A stretch of DNA of 64,000 nucleotides from Tetrahymena thermophila SB210 (Eukaryota; Ciliophora; Oligohymenophorea; Hymenostomatida; Tetrahymenidae): the NCBI RefSeq assembly GCF_000189635.1, contig NW_002476425.1, positions 62,001 through 126,000 of the forward strand, in the 5' to 3' direction. This document shows positions 22,081 through 34,689 of this stretch, piece by piece. The position numbers and the translations under genes are program-made. The notes below the pieces were generated by a model, which worked only from the letters and a program-made list of their open reading frames with translations, did no database searches and was not told where the DNA came from. Position 1 is the first letter of the stretch. Every line of letters starts with the position of its first letter.

Positions 22081-24911
22081 ATGATTGATAACTAAAGCGT
22101 AAACTAAGAGGGGCAGAACATTTCTTATTCTTGCTAAATTAGCAATTGCCCAATTAGTAAAAATGGAAACTTTAATGAAGGAGATATTAAATTTTGCACT
22201 GATTGCAATAAACTAATATGCAACACTTGCATAACTAGTCATGATGAAAACCACACCATTATTGAAGGTGCTAATTTCGCTTTCATTCAAGAGAATATGT
22301 CCAAAGTCCTTCCTAATTTAGGGAATCTGAGCCCAATTTTGCAAAGTAATAACTTAAATATAAGTAGTGATTCTAAGATGATAAGTGAAGATACTCTTCC
22401 TGATACAGAGGAAAAAAAAGTTTAAGAGAAATAGAATTTTAACTATAAATAGCAGCCTTAGTTTTTATAAAAAATAAACGACGATGATGATGAGGATGAT
22501 GATGATAGTGATAGTGATGACGATGATCATATTATGAAAATGAAAAATTTCAGCAATATTGCTGCATAACTTAAAAATTTAAAAAATGACAGTGATGAAG
22601 AAGAGGAGGATGATGAAGATGATGATGAAATAAACTTTATAAGCCAAGCTGCAAGTAAATTAACTACTATAGGAAAAGTATCTAACTCACCAACAAATAC
22701 TATGTTTGTAGAATATAACACAAAACCTCCAAGTGAAAATCAATTTGATTTTAATTAATAACAATAAATAAATAATGCGAGCTATAAATAGTCAGGTATA
22801 ATGAATGGTACAAACTTTCTTTAAGTTCCTCAAGATTTTAATAATGTAAAACGTATAATCAACTAAAATTCTTACTAGAATAACAATTATTCAATTAATA
22901 TAAATGGAGCGAATGGATATCAAAACCAGGAATTTAACTCAAACAAATTGTATTAAAATCAGTATGCTCTAACAGAGCTGTAGAAGGTCTTTTTATAAAA
23001 AGAAAAATATTACAATTTGGTGAGCTAGTTTTACAAATAAAACAAACCAAATAAGAATTTAGTTACTAAAAAGATAGCAGCACAATAAATAAAGAAAAAA
23101 AGAAAAGCTAAAGATGATTTGGGTGGCGATAATGAAAATGATGAAAGTAAAAATTAAGAATAAGAAGATATTCCTATTCCTCAAGTTTAAGACCATGTGA
23201 AAGAATCTAATAAGAAGTTAGGGTTACAGGAATTAAAAAATCGTTCTAAGTAGCTCTATGAAGAATTAAAAGCTAAATCTGATTTGATTTTTAAGGAAAT
23301 AAAACACCACATTCATGGTGTTCAATACGAGAGAGATGAAACAGATAGAATTAATAAATATAAGAAATATGCTCTTGAAGGCATTGAGAGTTATTTCCTC
23401 TATCTTAAAGACTAATTTAAAATTGAGTATTCTAAATTGAAGAAATGTAAAAAGAGAGAATAACTAAGTAAAATGATGAACAAAGTAATAGATTGTATAG
23501 AAAAATATCAATACTATTCGGACTAGAAAGATTTTCTTGAATTTATGAACAAAAACTATGATTACTATTTGAATAATATTGAATTACTCTTACATGAAAT
23601 TTAAAAAGAGGGCAATGATTTCCCTCCTCAATATAAAATAGTCTATGAAAATCTCTATGACATATTTTTCTCTCTTATAAGTTACATCTCATTGAACTTG
23701 CCTAACTAAAAAACTTATAGTCAATTTACTTAACCCATAATAAAGACTTAAAGCTCGAAATATTTGGTCATCCCTATTCACTATCCAAATGTAATGTTTG
23801 TTTCTATTACTTGAAATATCCTTTCGAATTCAAAAGAAAATATTTTAGAAATATCTAACAAAAGCTATTTTGAATAAAAAATAATTTTAAAAAAATTAAT
23901 TTAAAAATTTTTAATTTTAAAGAAAAAAATAGTTGGAATATTTAACTGCAGAAGTAACGAATTAGAATAAATCGAATATGATTGCTCTTAGACTATGGAT
24001 TTCTAGAAGTATAGCAACTTTTAATTGGTTAATGATAGCGATTTTATTTACTTTATTGGAGGAGTAATATTTAACAAAGAGAAGAGCACCTTTAATCCTA
24101 GTTAAAAGTGTTTCAAAATGAGTAGACATTCAGGGGAAATTATAGCCCTAAAAGACATGCCTTATCCTAAAATGAAGTTTGGAACAATTATGATTGGTAA
24201 TTTTATTTATGTTTTTGGAGGTTTACAAACTCAAGAAAAGCACCGTACCAATACTTGTGAAAAATATGACATTAACACTAACACATGGAAAATATTACCT
24301 GTGATGCAAATGAACAGAGTATGCCCAGTAGTCTCATCTTTCACCACTATAGGTAGTGGCTTTAATTAAAAGCAATTAATTTACTTATTCGGTGGCATGG
24401 AAGACAAAAACAACATTAATTAATCTATTGAAGTCTTCGACTAAAAGCTAGATATTTGGATTGACTTCTTATAAAAACCAGCAAATAGTAGATGCTATAT
24501 CCCAAAACAACTTGGTTATGGAGTTTAAATTAATTAAGAATAAATCTTAATTATCGGAGGTAATAAATAAATTTATTTATTTCAAATAATTAAACAACTC
24601 ATTGAATTTTTATTTAAAAATGTTTTTTAAATTAATTAGGTTTATCTGGAAGAAAGCAAAAACCTACATCATAAACTTATGTGTATAATGTTTCTAAAAA
24701 TTCCATATGTAATTTAAGTTTAGACTCTTTACCAACAGGAATAATTAAAGACTCTTTCACTGGAATGCCTGTTGTTTATGATAACTCAATTTTCCTTCTT
24801 AACACTCAAATAAGCTAATACTTCCCTTCACTAAAATAATTATAAGGAGTAACCAATGTTATAAAGATAGGATTGAATCAATAAGAAATTTTAGCAACTC
24901 ATTGTTTTTGA
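22081..24911 (+). CDS. B-box zinc-finger / kelch-repeat protein, 872 aa
   Basis: Three exons: 22081-23790, 23923-24559 and 24640-24911, with introns of 132 and 80 nt in matching phase. Near the N-terminus is a B-box-type zinc site: Cys18, Cys23, Cys39, Cys42, Cys47, Cys50, His54 and His58 (FCTDCNKLICNTCITSHDEN). A disordered middle follows with two acidic runs of Asp/Glu/Ser (around residues 137-155 and 175-190), then a charged helical segment (residues ~380-560). The C-terminal third holds kelch repeats, seen as FIYFIGG, FIYVFGGLQTQ, IYLFGGMEDK and ILIIGGLSG, each followed by YDINTNTW- or FDQKLDIW-type strands. The B-box plus coiled-coil plus beta-propeller order resembles TRIM-like scaffold proteins but lacks a RING finger. 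A role in protein binding is inferred only. Confidence 0.88.
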
Positions 24912-25903
24912 ATTGAAATAATAACCAAATATATAAATTAATTAATAAACAGCACATAGTTTTCATATAAATTTAAAATAAATTCTTAAAATTTTCACTG
25001 ATTAAAATAAAGAATGAATAAATAAAATAAAAAATAGCTTTCAAATTAAAAATAATTGTTAAATACTTTAAAAATACTACCAAAATAAATAAATAAATAA
25101 ATAAAATAATAATTTTCTTTGTAATATTCATGTTATTATGTTATTGTTAAAAATAAAATTTGTTACTTCACATATAATCTTCATATTATTTTTATTTACA
25201 ATTAAAGGTAAAATAATTTTTTAATAGGTAAAAAATTTTAAATTATTTGTTTAAATAAGCCTAGGTTACTATAAGTTTAAGTATATGTGCTTGATATACT
25301 GCAAAAATTTTGATTTAAAATTATAAACTAAAAACTATTCTTTTTCTATCTTTGTTTCCTCATTTTATTTTTATTCTTTATTTAATAAATTTTTTATATT
25401 AGGTTATAATTATTGTATTTTATGGGTTTTAAAAATAAATTATTATTTTAAAAAATAGTATGAAATTTAGCATTTAAGCATTATGTTTAAATAGATAAAT
25501 TATGTATTTTTAATAAGCAGAGCCTTTTATTCTTTATTTAAATATTTCTTATTTACTCTTTTATGAATAGACAAAATATCAAATTTTTAGATAGTATTTA
25601 ATATTTATTCAAATAAGTAAATAAATATACAGTTTATTTTTATAATTTAAACATTCTCATATTTATTAAATAATAAAGAATGATAGGTTATGATAGAACA
25701 ATTAAGAATAGAAAAACTTATTATTTGACGTTCAGAATTTACATAAAAGTATTCAAATTTCTAAAAATAATTCATTCAAATATTATTACAATTTAATTAA
25801 TTTTTTTTTAATTCATAGAATTTCAACTCATAACATTTCATAAAAATTAAAATAAGATTTTCTAAAAAAATAAGTAATAGCAAGTAAAAATTAGTATTCT
25901 TTT
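24912..25903. other. Intergenic, no gene seen
   Basis: Almost entirely A and T with short (AAAT)n stretches near 25085. No coding evidence. Confidence 0.6.
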
Positions 25904-26245
25904 ATGAGCGAATAGGGATTTCTTACAAAACTACTCTTAGCAATGATGATTATTATACAAATATGTTAAGCATGTATGATTTTAATGAATTTTATAGTTT
26001 AGATTAACTTATTTAACCATATTATTTTTATAAAAGAGGAAACTGAAAAAGATGAATAAAATAAACCTAAATAGCAAGAAGATGATGATGGAAATAGCAC
26101 AGTAGTTTACATATTATTAGCTATATTAGGAGGAGGTTTCTTGTTCTTTTTATATAATACTTGGAGATGTCACAGAAACAGATAAATCGAAGAAGATGAA
26201 TAAGAGTTTAATAAAATAGAATTCTAAGATCATAAGGAGCCATGA
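25904..26245 (+). CDS. Small type I membrane protein, about 92 or 113 aa
   Basis: From ATG 25904 to TGA 26243. The N-terminus (MSEQGFLTKLLLAMMIIIQI, then CQA) is a signal peptide. An acidic, Gln-rich stretch (ETEKDEQNKPKQQEDDDGNS) follows, then a transmembrane helix (TVVYILLAILGGGFLFFLYN), a basic stop-transfer segment (TWRCHRNRQ) and an acidic cytosolic tail. Between 25974 and 26036 lies a 63-nt AT-rich segment with GT and AG ends. It is a likely intron, but it is also open in frame, so either spliced (92 aa) or unspliced (113 aa) forms read through. Removing it joins CQA directly to QETEKDEQ, which looks more natural. No family was recognised; the layout suggests a small surface or vesicle membrane protein. 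Confidence 0.7.
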
Positions 26246-26800
26246 TACAAATATTTGCAATAAATAAAAAAAAATAAATTTTCTATTTCAATAAGTCAAA
26301 AATTATGTTAGGATTTAATAGAAAGAAGAGAAAATGTTTATATTTATCACAGATTTTTAATTTTATAATGAGTTTAAGTAATTTTCATACTAATTATATT
26401 CAAAGATAGAAACTAATTTATGTTGTATATGTATCAAAAATTTTGATTGATTCTCTACAAAAAAGATTGACTAATCTATCTATTTATTTATGTATGACTA
26501 TTTTTTTAATTATCTTTCTATCTTTTATAAAAATTTGCTTTAAACAAGATTAGTTAGTTAGAAAATTCAAACTGAATTCTAATAACTAACTCAATAATAA
26601 ATTAACTAATTCTTTTTGATTAAAAATTAGTTATCTATCTATTATTATTGCATTTTTATTTGAAATTACCTAATATGAATAAAAACTTTAAAATAAATAT
26701 TTGAATATATTTTTATATGATAAATAAATGTGATAATAAATAAAATGGTATTATATTAATTTATTTGGTATAATAGAGACAACAAAAATAACATTTATTA
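26246..26800. other. Intergenic, convergent 3' ends
   Basis: Spacer between two converging genes; AT-rich, with several direct repeats of ATCTATCTATTTAT type. No gene seen. Confidence 0.55.
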
Positions 26801-27736
26801 TCAACAAACCAAAAATATAAAAACAATTATAGTTAATAAAAGCTAATTGAATTAAATTTTATTCATAAATGAATATAGGTTTTTCTCATTGAAAACTGAG
26901 TAGTATGTTTCATCAGGAATCTAACATCCTTTTTGGTCAAGAGTTGCTTATATTGTTCCTGCTTCTTTGAAACAAGCATTGCACTTAGAGTCAGTCCAGA
27001 AATCTTGATGATCACAAGTAATGCAAGTGAATGAACCTATGTCAAAATAATGTTTAGGACATCCTGGAACATTGTTATATATACATTTTGATCTTTCAGG
27101 AACAACAAGAGTGCAGTCTACACATTATTTTTCAGGATCATAATATTTAAATGATGAGCAGCTAGGTACATTTGAATAAACACATGTTTTGTTAATAGCT
27201 ATAGAGCAATCTACACAAAAGCCTAGGTTAGGACTGTAATTAAAAGATCCACAAAATCCTACGTTTTAATTCAAGCACGAACCATCGCTTGTAGGAGTAG
27301 TACAATCAAAACAACTAATATCATTTGCTGAATATGAATAGTTATAACATCCAGGAACATCTATATTAACACATTTATAATTTACAGCTTGAGAACAATC
27401 AACGCATTTGTCCTATCTTTCATCATATTAAAAATAGGAACATGCCCCATAATTCTAATAAATACACTATTTATTAACTGCTTAAGTGCAGTCATAGCAT
27501 ACTTAGGTTAAATCATCAAAGATATAATTTTCACACCCTGTAATATACCTATTTAAGCATTTTAAACTCTACCCGATGCTACAATCAACACATAGGTTTT
27601 GTCCTTCACTATAAACAAAAGTTTTACAAAGAGGATCGGAGGCATTAACGCATTATTTGTTTTTAGCTTAAGAGCAGTCCAAACAATTAGCTATCTGAAA
27701 TACTAAAAAAAAGATAAAACCTATTTTTGATTTCAT
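26801..27736 (-). CDS. Cysteine-repeat surface protein with GPI-type C-terminus, 311 aa
   Basis: An intronless frame, ATG 27736 to TGA 26801. A signal peptide (MKSKIGFIFFLVFQIANC) leads into about seven imperfect repeats of 33-38 residues built on CxDCSQAVNKxCVxxxVxxC followed by an aromatic-rich FxYxxxxxxC segment. Examples are CVDCSQAVNYKCVNIDVPGC and CVDCSIAINKTCVYSNVPSC. The chain ends with a hydrophobic tail (FNQLLLTIIVFIFLVC) directly before TGA, typical of a GPI-anchor signal. The cysteine periodicity and both terminal signals match ciliate surface antigens in general form, but the repeat does not let me name a family. Adhesion, mating or immobilisation roles are all possible. It is unrelated in repeat pattern to the three large paralogues further right. 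Confidence 0.85.
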
Positions 27737-29180
27737 TTTTATTTTTTTCATTAAATATGTTTAGTTCTACTTAAAAGTTGATAATTTTCTTTTAAATTTT
27801 ATGACTTTAATTTTTTTTCTTCTTTTTTGGGTTTCTAAAAGACAGACAACAAAGTTTTAAATAAATAATTAGCCTATCAAAAAATAGTCAAACATTATTT
27901 GGCATATGATAAATAAACGAAAAGTTCTTTTAAGTCTTACAAAAAGCATTTAAATGAAGATAATTGAAATATTCAACAGCCATTCTATTTTTGTATTAAT
28001 TTAGCATATAATAAATAACAGAAAAATATATATGTAATTTCTAAAGGTTAAGAGAATTAATATTAGATATGAAAAACACTTAGATTTTTTTAAGGAAATT
28101 TTTAGATTAAAAAAGTAATAGTAAAATAACATTTATTATTTTTTTACTACTGTATATTTTTTAAGCAGATAGATATGCTATTTATTATTTTGATTTTTTA
28201 TAAATTAACAAAAAATAAATATATAATTTAGTAACAAATATAGGTTAGTTAGTTGGTAAAAAATTATTTCTTTTTTATAACAATTTTTTATTTTGAGAAA
28301 GTTGAAAATAATTAAACTTAAATATTTTATTAATTCTTAAAAATTTAATAATTTAAAAAAAGATAAGATTCCTTATTATTTATTTATATAAATCATACAT
28401 TCTAAATAAAATATTTTTTAATTTTATAAAAGATGTAAATGTCAGTTTTAACTGTAATCTTTCTCAATCATCCTCTATATAACCCTCTGATCAATATTTA
28501 TATCTCAAGCTTAATACTCCTCCCAGTATTAAAACCTTCTCTTGATTACTCCATATTGCTTTTTTGTTCTACACATTAAAAAATTTTACAAGAGATAAAG
28601 TTTCCTAATAATGTATACTGATTATTGAAGTATGAATACCTAGCCTTAATACATATAAATTATTTCACAAAGTACAAATAGTATCAAACAATGTTTCTCA
28701 ATTAAAACAACTTTTAAAGCAAATCTCGCTTTTATAATTTTAATAAGCAAAGTCTTTTTTAATTCTACTAATGAATAATTTAAATATTCATTATTTACTG
28801 AATTTTCTAAAAATTTTGGGGTATTGAAATTAAATTACATAAACTTTTAAATTGTTTAGTAGTTGTGATTCAAATTTAAAATATCCAAAGAAAATATGAT
28901 TCAAAAAGATTAACTTGTTTTAAAGAATATAGACAATAAAGAAAAAACAATTAAAAATTTAAGTATTAGTGAAAATATATTTTTATTTAGCTAGGATCAA
29001 TTAATTGGTTGAGTTTAAGAGTTTATTTAATAAATTATAAAATTATTTGTTTGTCTTGATTACATTTTCATTGTATGTTTAGTACAAAATTAATAGTTAT
29101 TATTGAAAATTCTTAGTAGATAATTTATGTAATTTAGAACTTTTAATTGATTATTAATTAATTAATTTATATTGCAATTT
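27737..29180. other. Long intergenic region with a coding-like patch
   Basis: Mostly AT-rich DNA. At about 28442-28570 the minus strand reads KKQYGVIKRRFQYWEEYQA, then a TGA, then DINIDQRVIQRMIEKDYSQN and another TGA. This patch has less A/T than its surroundings and may be a decayed exon. Nothing else is supported. Confidence 0.45.
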
Positions 29181-32100
29181 TCAGTATTAAGATAACCTCT
29201 ACTTTTGGTAAAGGTTTTTTTCTCTTTCAGCGACTCTTTAAAGCTACAAAGTAATTGATTCTACTTCTCTTTGTTTTGCATCTAAGTCTTATTTCATTAT
29301 ATCTTTATCACTTTCTAGCTATCTAACTTAATTTCCTAACTTTTATATTTTGAAATTCAGCTCTCTTTTTTCTCTTTCAAACTTGTTATTTAAGTCTTTT
29401 ATGCTTTCTTCTCGTACTTCATCCATTTCTTTTTTAAAATTTATTTCTAGGTCCTCCATCTGATCTTTCATTAATCTAAACAAAATTATTTTTGAGATAA
29501 AAATAATTTAATAAATATGATTTTTTTACTGCTTAAGATGATTAGCTCTGGAAATATCGTCAATCAGCCTTTTATTTTTGGTCTCTAGTTCAATAATCTA
29601 CATTTTAGTTTAGCTTAGTTAAGTTTCTGCCTACTACAAAGAGATTGTTAAATGTGATTTCGTGTTGTCATTTTGTTTCTCTAATTATTGTATTTTTTTA
29701 TGCTGCTATGTATACTTATTTTCAAGTACTTAGTATTAAGTTTAAAGTGCTAAATAAGTATTCTGAATTTATTCATTTTTATTTATCATTATGTTAACCT
29801 AGCTCTCAAGGTCTAATATCTTTTCATTAGAGACTTTGTTCTGTATTGATAGAATATCTAATTACTTCTCTTTTTCTTCAATTGATTTAGTAAGCTCTAT
29901 TTTTTCGTTCTTAATTTTGTTTGCAATTTAAGGTAATTCTTCCTTGAATTAATTCAGTTCTTATTTCTTATGCTCATAGCTCTCACTTAAGTACTTAAAT
30001 TCATCTAATAATCGCTTATATTTTGTATCTAAAGATGCAATTTAGTTCTCATAATTTTATTCACTCTTTCTGAATTTTAAATCGTTTTCTTCTTTTTCTT
30101 CTGAAAGTTATCTCTACAATTTATCTCTCTGATTTTCCAGCTATTATTTTAAAAAAAATATGTTATACTTTTATTAATTAAAATATAAATAAAAAACTAG
30201 AATTAACTCAAAATTGTTTTATTTATTCTTTTCATAATTAAGTTGATTTTTTATTTTATTTTTCAGTTATTAATAAAACTAACAAAATCGTAGAAAGAAA
30301 AATAAGAATTTTGAAAAGAAGAATAAATTTAAAATGTTGTTGTTGAAATTATTTCTTTAAATTAATAAAAGAAAATATTACTTTTAATAATTTATCTTTT
30401 AAATTGGCTATTTCTATTTAATTATCCTCGTTAATTTTCTATAACTCAAGTAGAGTAGAATCAAAATGAACTCTTTCTTATATTTTAAGTCTATCCTCTG
30501 ACTAAATTTGGCTAATCTAATAATTTAATTTGTTGATTTGGTCTTTTAATTAGATGATTTCTTGTTGAGATTACTCTAGTTAATTTAAATTTTTCTAAAA
30601 TTGTTCATTTGTTTCGAATTCTTTTTGTTAAATCTATAGCTTTAAATCTTCAATTTGTTGCTTGTATCTATTTGTTTCTTGATGACTTACTTTTTCTTTA
30701 AGTTCATACACATCTTAAGTTTCTTTTAAAAAGTTTTCTCTCTCTTCTTCCAACTGATGAAGATTATTTTAAATTCTCTCTAATTAAATTTATTCCTGCT
30801 CTCTTTCGTATAAAAGCTTATCTTTCTCAATTAACAGCTCTTGAATTTCTTGCGATTTTTCTTTAAGCACTTCAGTTAAGTTATCGTTGACAGCAATCAT
30901 CTAATCCAATTTATCAGTGACAGCAATATTTTTATTTTTCAAATCTTCTATTTCATTCAAAAAATGTATTTTATCTTGCTAAGATCTCTTATTTTCCAAA
31001 CATGTATTCATTATAATTTATTCCTATTAAAACTTTTAATGCTCTTAATTACCCATATAAATTTTAAACTAATCCTAGAAATAATCTGCTCTGTTTTTCT
31101 CCTCCATCAACTTAAGTTTTATAAAGAATAATTTTAATAAAATTCATAAAATGTTTTTCTTAAAACAAAAATAGCAATATTAAATATTTTACGATTGAGA
31201 GAGAATAAAAAGTTATAAAATCAAAATTAAAAAAGTTTTATTTTTTATTAAAAAGTTCTAAAAATTTACAAATAAAAATATTTTTTTTTAAATAAACCTA
31301 AAAAATATTTTTAAATGTTTTGTGAGGGATTAAAAGTTGATTTTCTCATTTTCTATTTTCAAAAATTAATTAGTAGTTAATTAATTTCTCTATTAAATTA
31401 TTAAGATAAAATTCAAAAATTGTTTATTTAAAATTTATTGTTTGTCAAAAAAATTCAAATGGAAACAAAAATATAAATTTTAATTTACTTGCTTTTTGGT
31501 TAAAACTAACTCATCTCTAAATTTTTCAATTTCAAGAGTGTAGGCTTTAATTTCCTCTAGTTTTTCATTGATTTAATGCTCTGTTTCTCTTAGGATAGCT
31601 TCTTTCTCCTTATCATAAGTTTATTTCAGCTAAAGTATTTTGTTTTCTTTAAGCTCTAGTTATTCTTTATTTAAATCTATTATTTTCTTCATTTCTTATA
31701 TTAATTCTTTGTTTTCAATTAACTGTCTATCTTTGATCATTTGATTTTCCTCTATTGTCTTCATATAAACTTAATGTTTTTTAAATTATTTTGGTATAAC
31801 TTTACTTCTTTTGTTGTTTTCAATTAGTCTGCATACCACTCAATAGCATTTTATTTGGCTACTTTCTCTTGAAGAGATTTATTTTCTTCTAAGAGAGATT
31901 TAATTTTTATCTTAAAATTACTATTTTCAGCTGAAATCTATTCAATAAGAGTGTTTTTCTCACTAACAATATTCGAAACAGCCTCATTGAGCTTATCCTC
32001 AGTGAATTATTCTTGCTAGAAAATAATTTCATTGTTTAACACTTTATTTTATTCCTATGCTTCTCTCAATTATTTTTCAAGCTATTTGATTAATTGATTT

Positions 32101-33887
32101 TTCTTTTCCAACAAATCTTGGAATTTTGTCATAGAATTTTAACTTTAACTGTGTTCTTCTTCTCTATTTAAAATATAAATGAGAATTGATCAAAAAATAT
32201 AAAATAATATTTAAAAACATAATTTCAACTAACATAAAAAAATTCAACTTTACCTTTGCTTTAACAACTCTATCTGTTCTTGCTTTTCTTCCATCATTTT
32301 TAGCAACGTGTTATTTTCATTAGAAAGTATTGTAATCTTTATTTCAAGTTTGTCAAGAAGTTCTTAATATTCTTCAGTTTTTTCACAAAGACTCTAATTC
32401 TCTTCGTTTAGTAAATTGTATTCCTTCATATATTTTAAGTTTTAATTTACTCTTTCATTAAGTTATTGATAATCCTAAGCTAATTTTTGATTTTAAAAGT
32501 TTAGCTACTCATTTTCTTCTACTAATTTATCTATCCTTTATATCAATATGGCTTCTTAGTTGTTTTTTTATTTAAGATCATCTATTTCGAGTTGCTTTGT
32601 CGCTATCATTTTTAGCAATTAAGATCTATCAGTTTGTAATTCTATAATTTTTTATTCATGTGATTATGCTTTACTAAAATTTTTAGATGCTGTGTTAATC
32701 ATATTTTGTAAATTTCTCTCTTTTAAAATTTCTCTTGTTTGATCGAATGTCCCATTTAAGCTGAAAGTTTCAGAGTGCAAAGAGCTATTTTGCTCTTGTT
32801 ACATTTTATCTTCTACGTTTGATTTAATTTACTTTTAAATATTCTCATCTATATTTTTAAGTTAACTAATACTGTTTCTCAAAATTTAATTTTTATTAAC
32901 CTGCTAGTTTATCTGCTTACTGTTATCAGGAATAATGTTAGCTTATTACTACTATTGCGGTTAATTAAGTTAGTTTCTAGAAATTACGTATTAAAGTTAT
33001 ATTGGCTAAGTATTAGCAGCTATATTAGGATTTGAAGATGCGCTTCTCAAAGTCCTTGATGATTCTAACTGGTTTTAATTCTGTTAATTTGATTATTAAA
33101 ACTAATTCTACTATTATATTTGAGAATTTTGAATACTCTACTAGTTCTTCTAACTGAAGGAAAAATTATTTGGATTATGCTGTCCTTTATCTTTAGAGAA
33201 TAATTTATTAAATTTTTTATTTTGTTCCTCAATTCTTTTTTGGGTCTCTTGATTTATATAAACTATGTTATTAGTCCCATTATTTATTACTTAAGGATTA
33301 CTTTGTAGGTTTTAAATGGGTTAAATATTTTGAGCTTAATTGCTAAATTAATTTTATTAAATATGCGGCTGAATTACCATTTAATAGGGTAAATTTTTAT
33401 TATTTGCTAAATTAGGTTAAAGTTTGGCTTGCACCTATTAAGCATGCTATTTTCCGCTTGTTGGAGTTAGCACAGGAGCTGTCTTTAAAAATTATGTATT
33501 ATTTTATGTGATAGGTTGAGAAGGGCTTTCGTTACCAAGAATTCTAATTTAATTTCTACCTTTATTTTAAGCTTATGGACTTAGCTAGTAAATTCCTTCG
33601 CATACCGGTTTTAATGTGTTAGCCTTATTTATTTATGGTGACATTTATCTAATAGGTGAGCTTTATTTAATATTAGCATTTCCGTTTGATATCAAAGAAA
33701 CTCCTGAAATCTAAACACTTCGAGCAGAATTTGGTTCAGAAGCAGTGTAGTTTAATATTGAAGAATTGATAGAGGGAGATATTTATCTTGTATCTCGAGG
33801 GGATGGAGAAAAAGAATTTCCATTTTGTCGCTACTTAGATGAAGGAGAATAGCAGACGTAATTTGTAGAAACCTATTTCTACAGCAT
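29181..33887 (-). CDS. Long coiled-coil protein, 1298 aa
   Basis: Six exons: 32254-33887, 31806-32163, 31489-31758, 30382-31110, 29530-30140 and 29181-29475, all joined in phase by GT..AG introns (one only 47 nt). The first ~330 residues are disordered and rich in Ser, Pro, Gln and Asn (for example NSFSPSPRDTRQISPS, SSPIRQMSPQ), with repeated SP sites that could be phosphorylated by proline-directed kinases. From about residue 400 to the end it is almost uninterrupted heptad-type sequence rich in Glu, Lys, Gln and Leu, predicting a very long coiled coil. No motor, GRIP, kinase or membrane segment is visible. Proteins of this shape are commonly basal-body, cytoskeletal or Golgi tethers; the sequence does not decide among these. 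The start ATG is the most upstream one in the open frame. Confidence 0.88.
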
Positions 33888-34689
33888 TTCTTTGAAAAAT
33901 ATTCTATCTTGAATTATACTTTATTAAATAGATATAAACTGACTGACAATATGAATGAATTAAATAAGAAATTTTATCTGCCTATTTCTTTTTGGCTGGT
34001 AATTTAATTTGATTGATATTACAGATTATTCAATTCAATCATTAATCAAAATTCATTATTAAAAGAAATTTTATTAACAACTAAATTCATTTAATTTATT
34101 TAATTTGATGAGAGCAAATAGATTTTAAAATTCAATTAATTAGCTAACATTTTATTCAATTTATTATTTTTTTGCAAAAAAATAATAGATATATTTTTTT
34201 TAAAATACATCTTACATTTTTCATTTTAAGTTTTAAGAATCTTTTACATAATACCTTTTCTATATTTATTTTTTTATACAATCTAACTAAAATATAAATA
34301 ATATTTTTTGCTTTCTACCTATAAATTAATTTATATAAATCAAATAGTTGGATTTATAAATATTTCTACTAAATTTACTTTTTTACAAAAATTTTATAAA
34401 TAAAATTATTTGCAAAAGGCCGAAGTTATTATTATAGTAAAGATGTTGCTGGTATTTTTTTATATTATATATTTTAGATATTAATTAAACAAAGCTCACT
34501 TAATGCAAAGATTCAAGCGATTATATTTTAACTGAGTGTTAATTAATAATAACTTGTAGAATTTCAAAATGTACAAAAATTAAAAATGATTTATACATCT
34601 AAAGATAAAGTAAAATAATTAAAATTAAAATTAAATAAATTATTTAAGTTTAATAAAAATACTTAAATGAAGATTAAATTCCATAATTT
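33888..34689. other. Intergenic spacer
   Basis: AT-rich DNA upstream of the coiled-coil gene and downstream of the first tandem surface-protein gene; no coding run beyond chance. Confidence 0.6.

Noticed and set aside
22527..22721. A minus-strand frame with a run of serines
   Set aside because: It is the complement of the Asp/Glu run (GAT/GAA codons) in the B-box/kelch protein.
33600..33914. A plus-strand open frame reading like FPFDIKETPEIQTLRAEF
   Set aside because: The minus strand here is in frame with the coiled-coil gene and gives a Ser/Pro-rich N-terminus continuous with it for over 500 codons; the plus frame is its mirror and has no start or splice partner.
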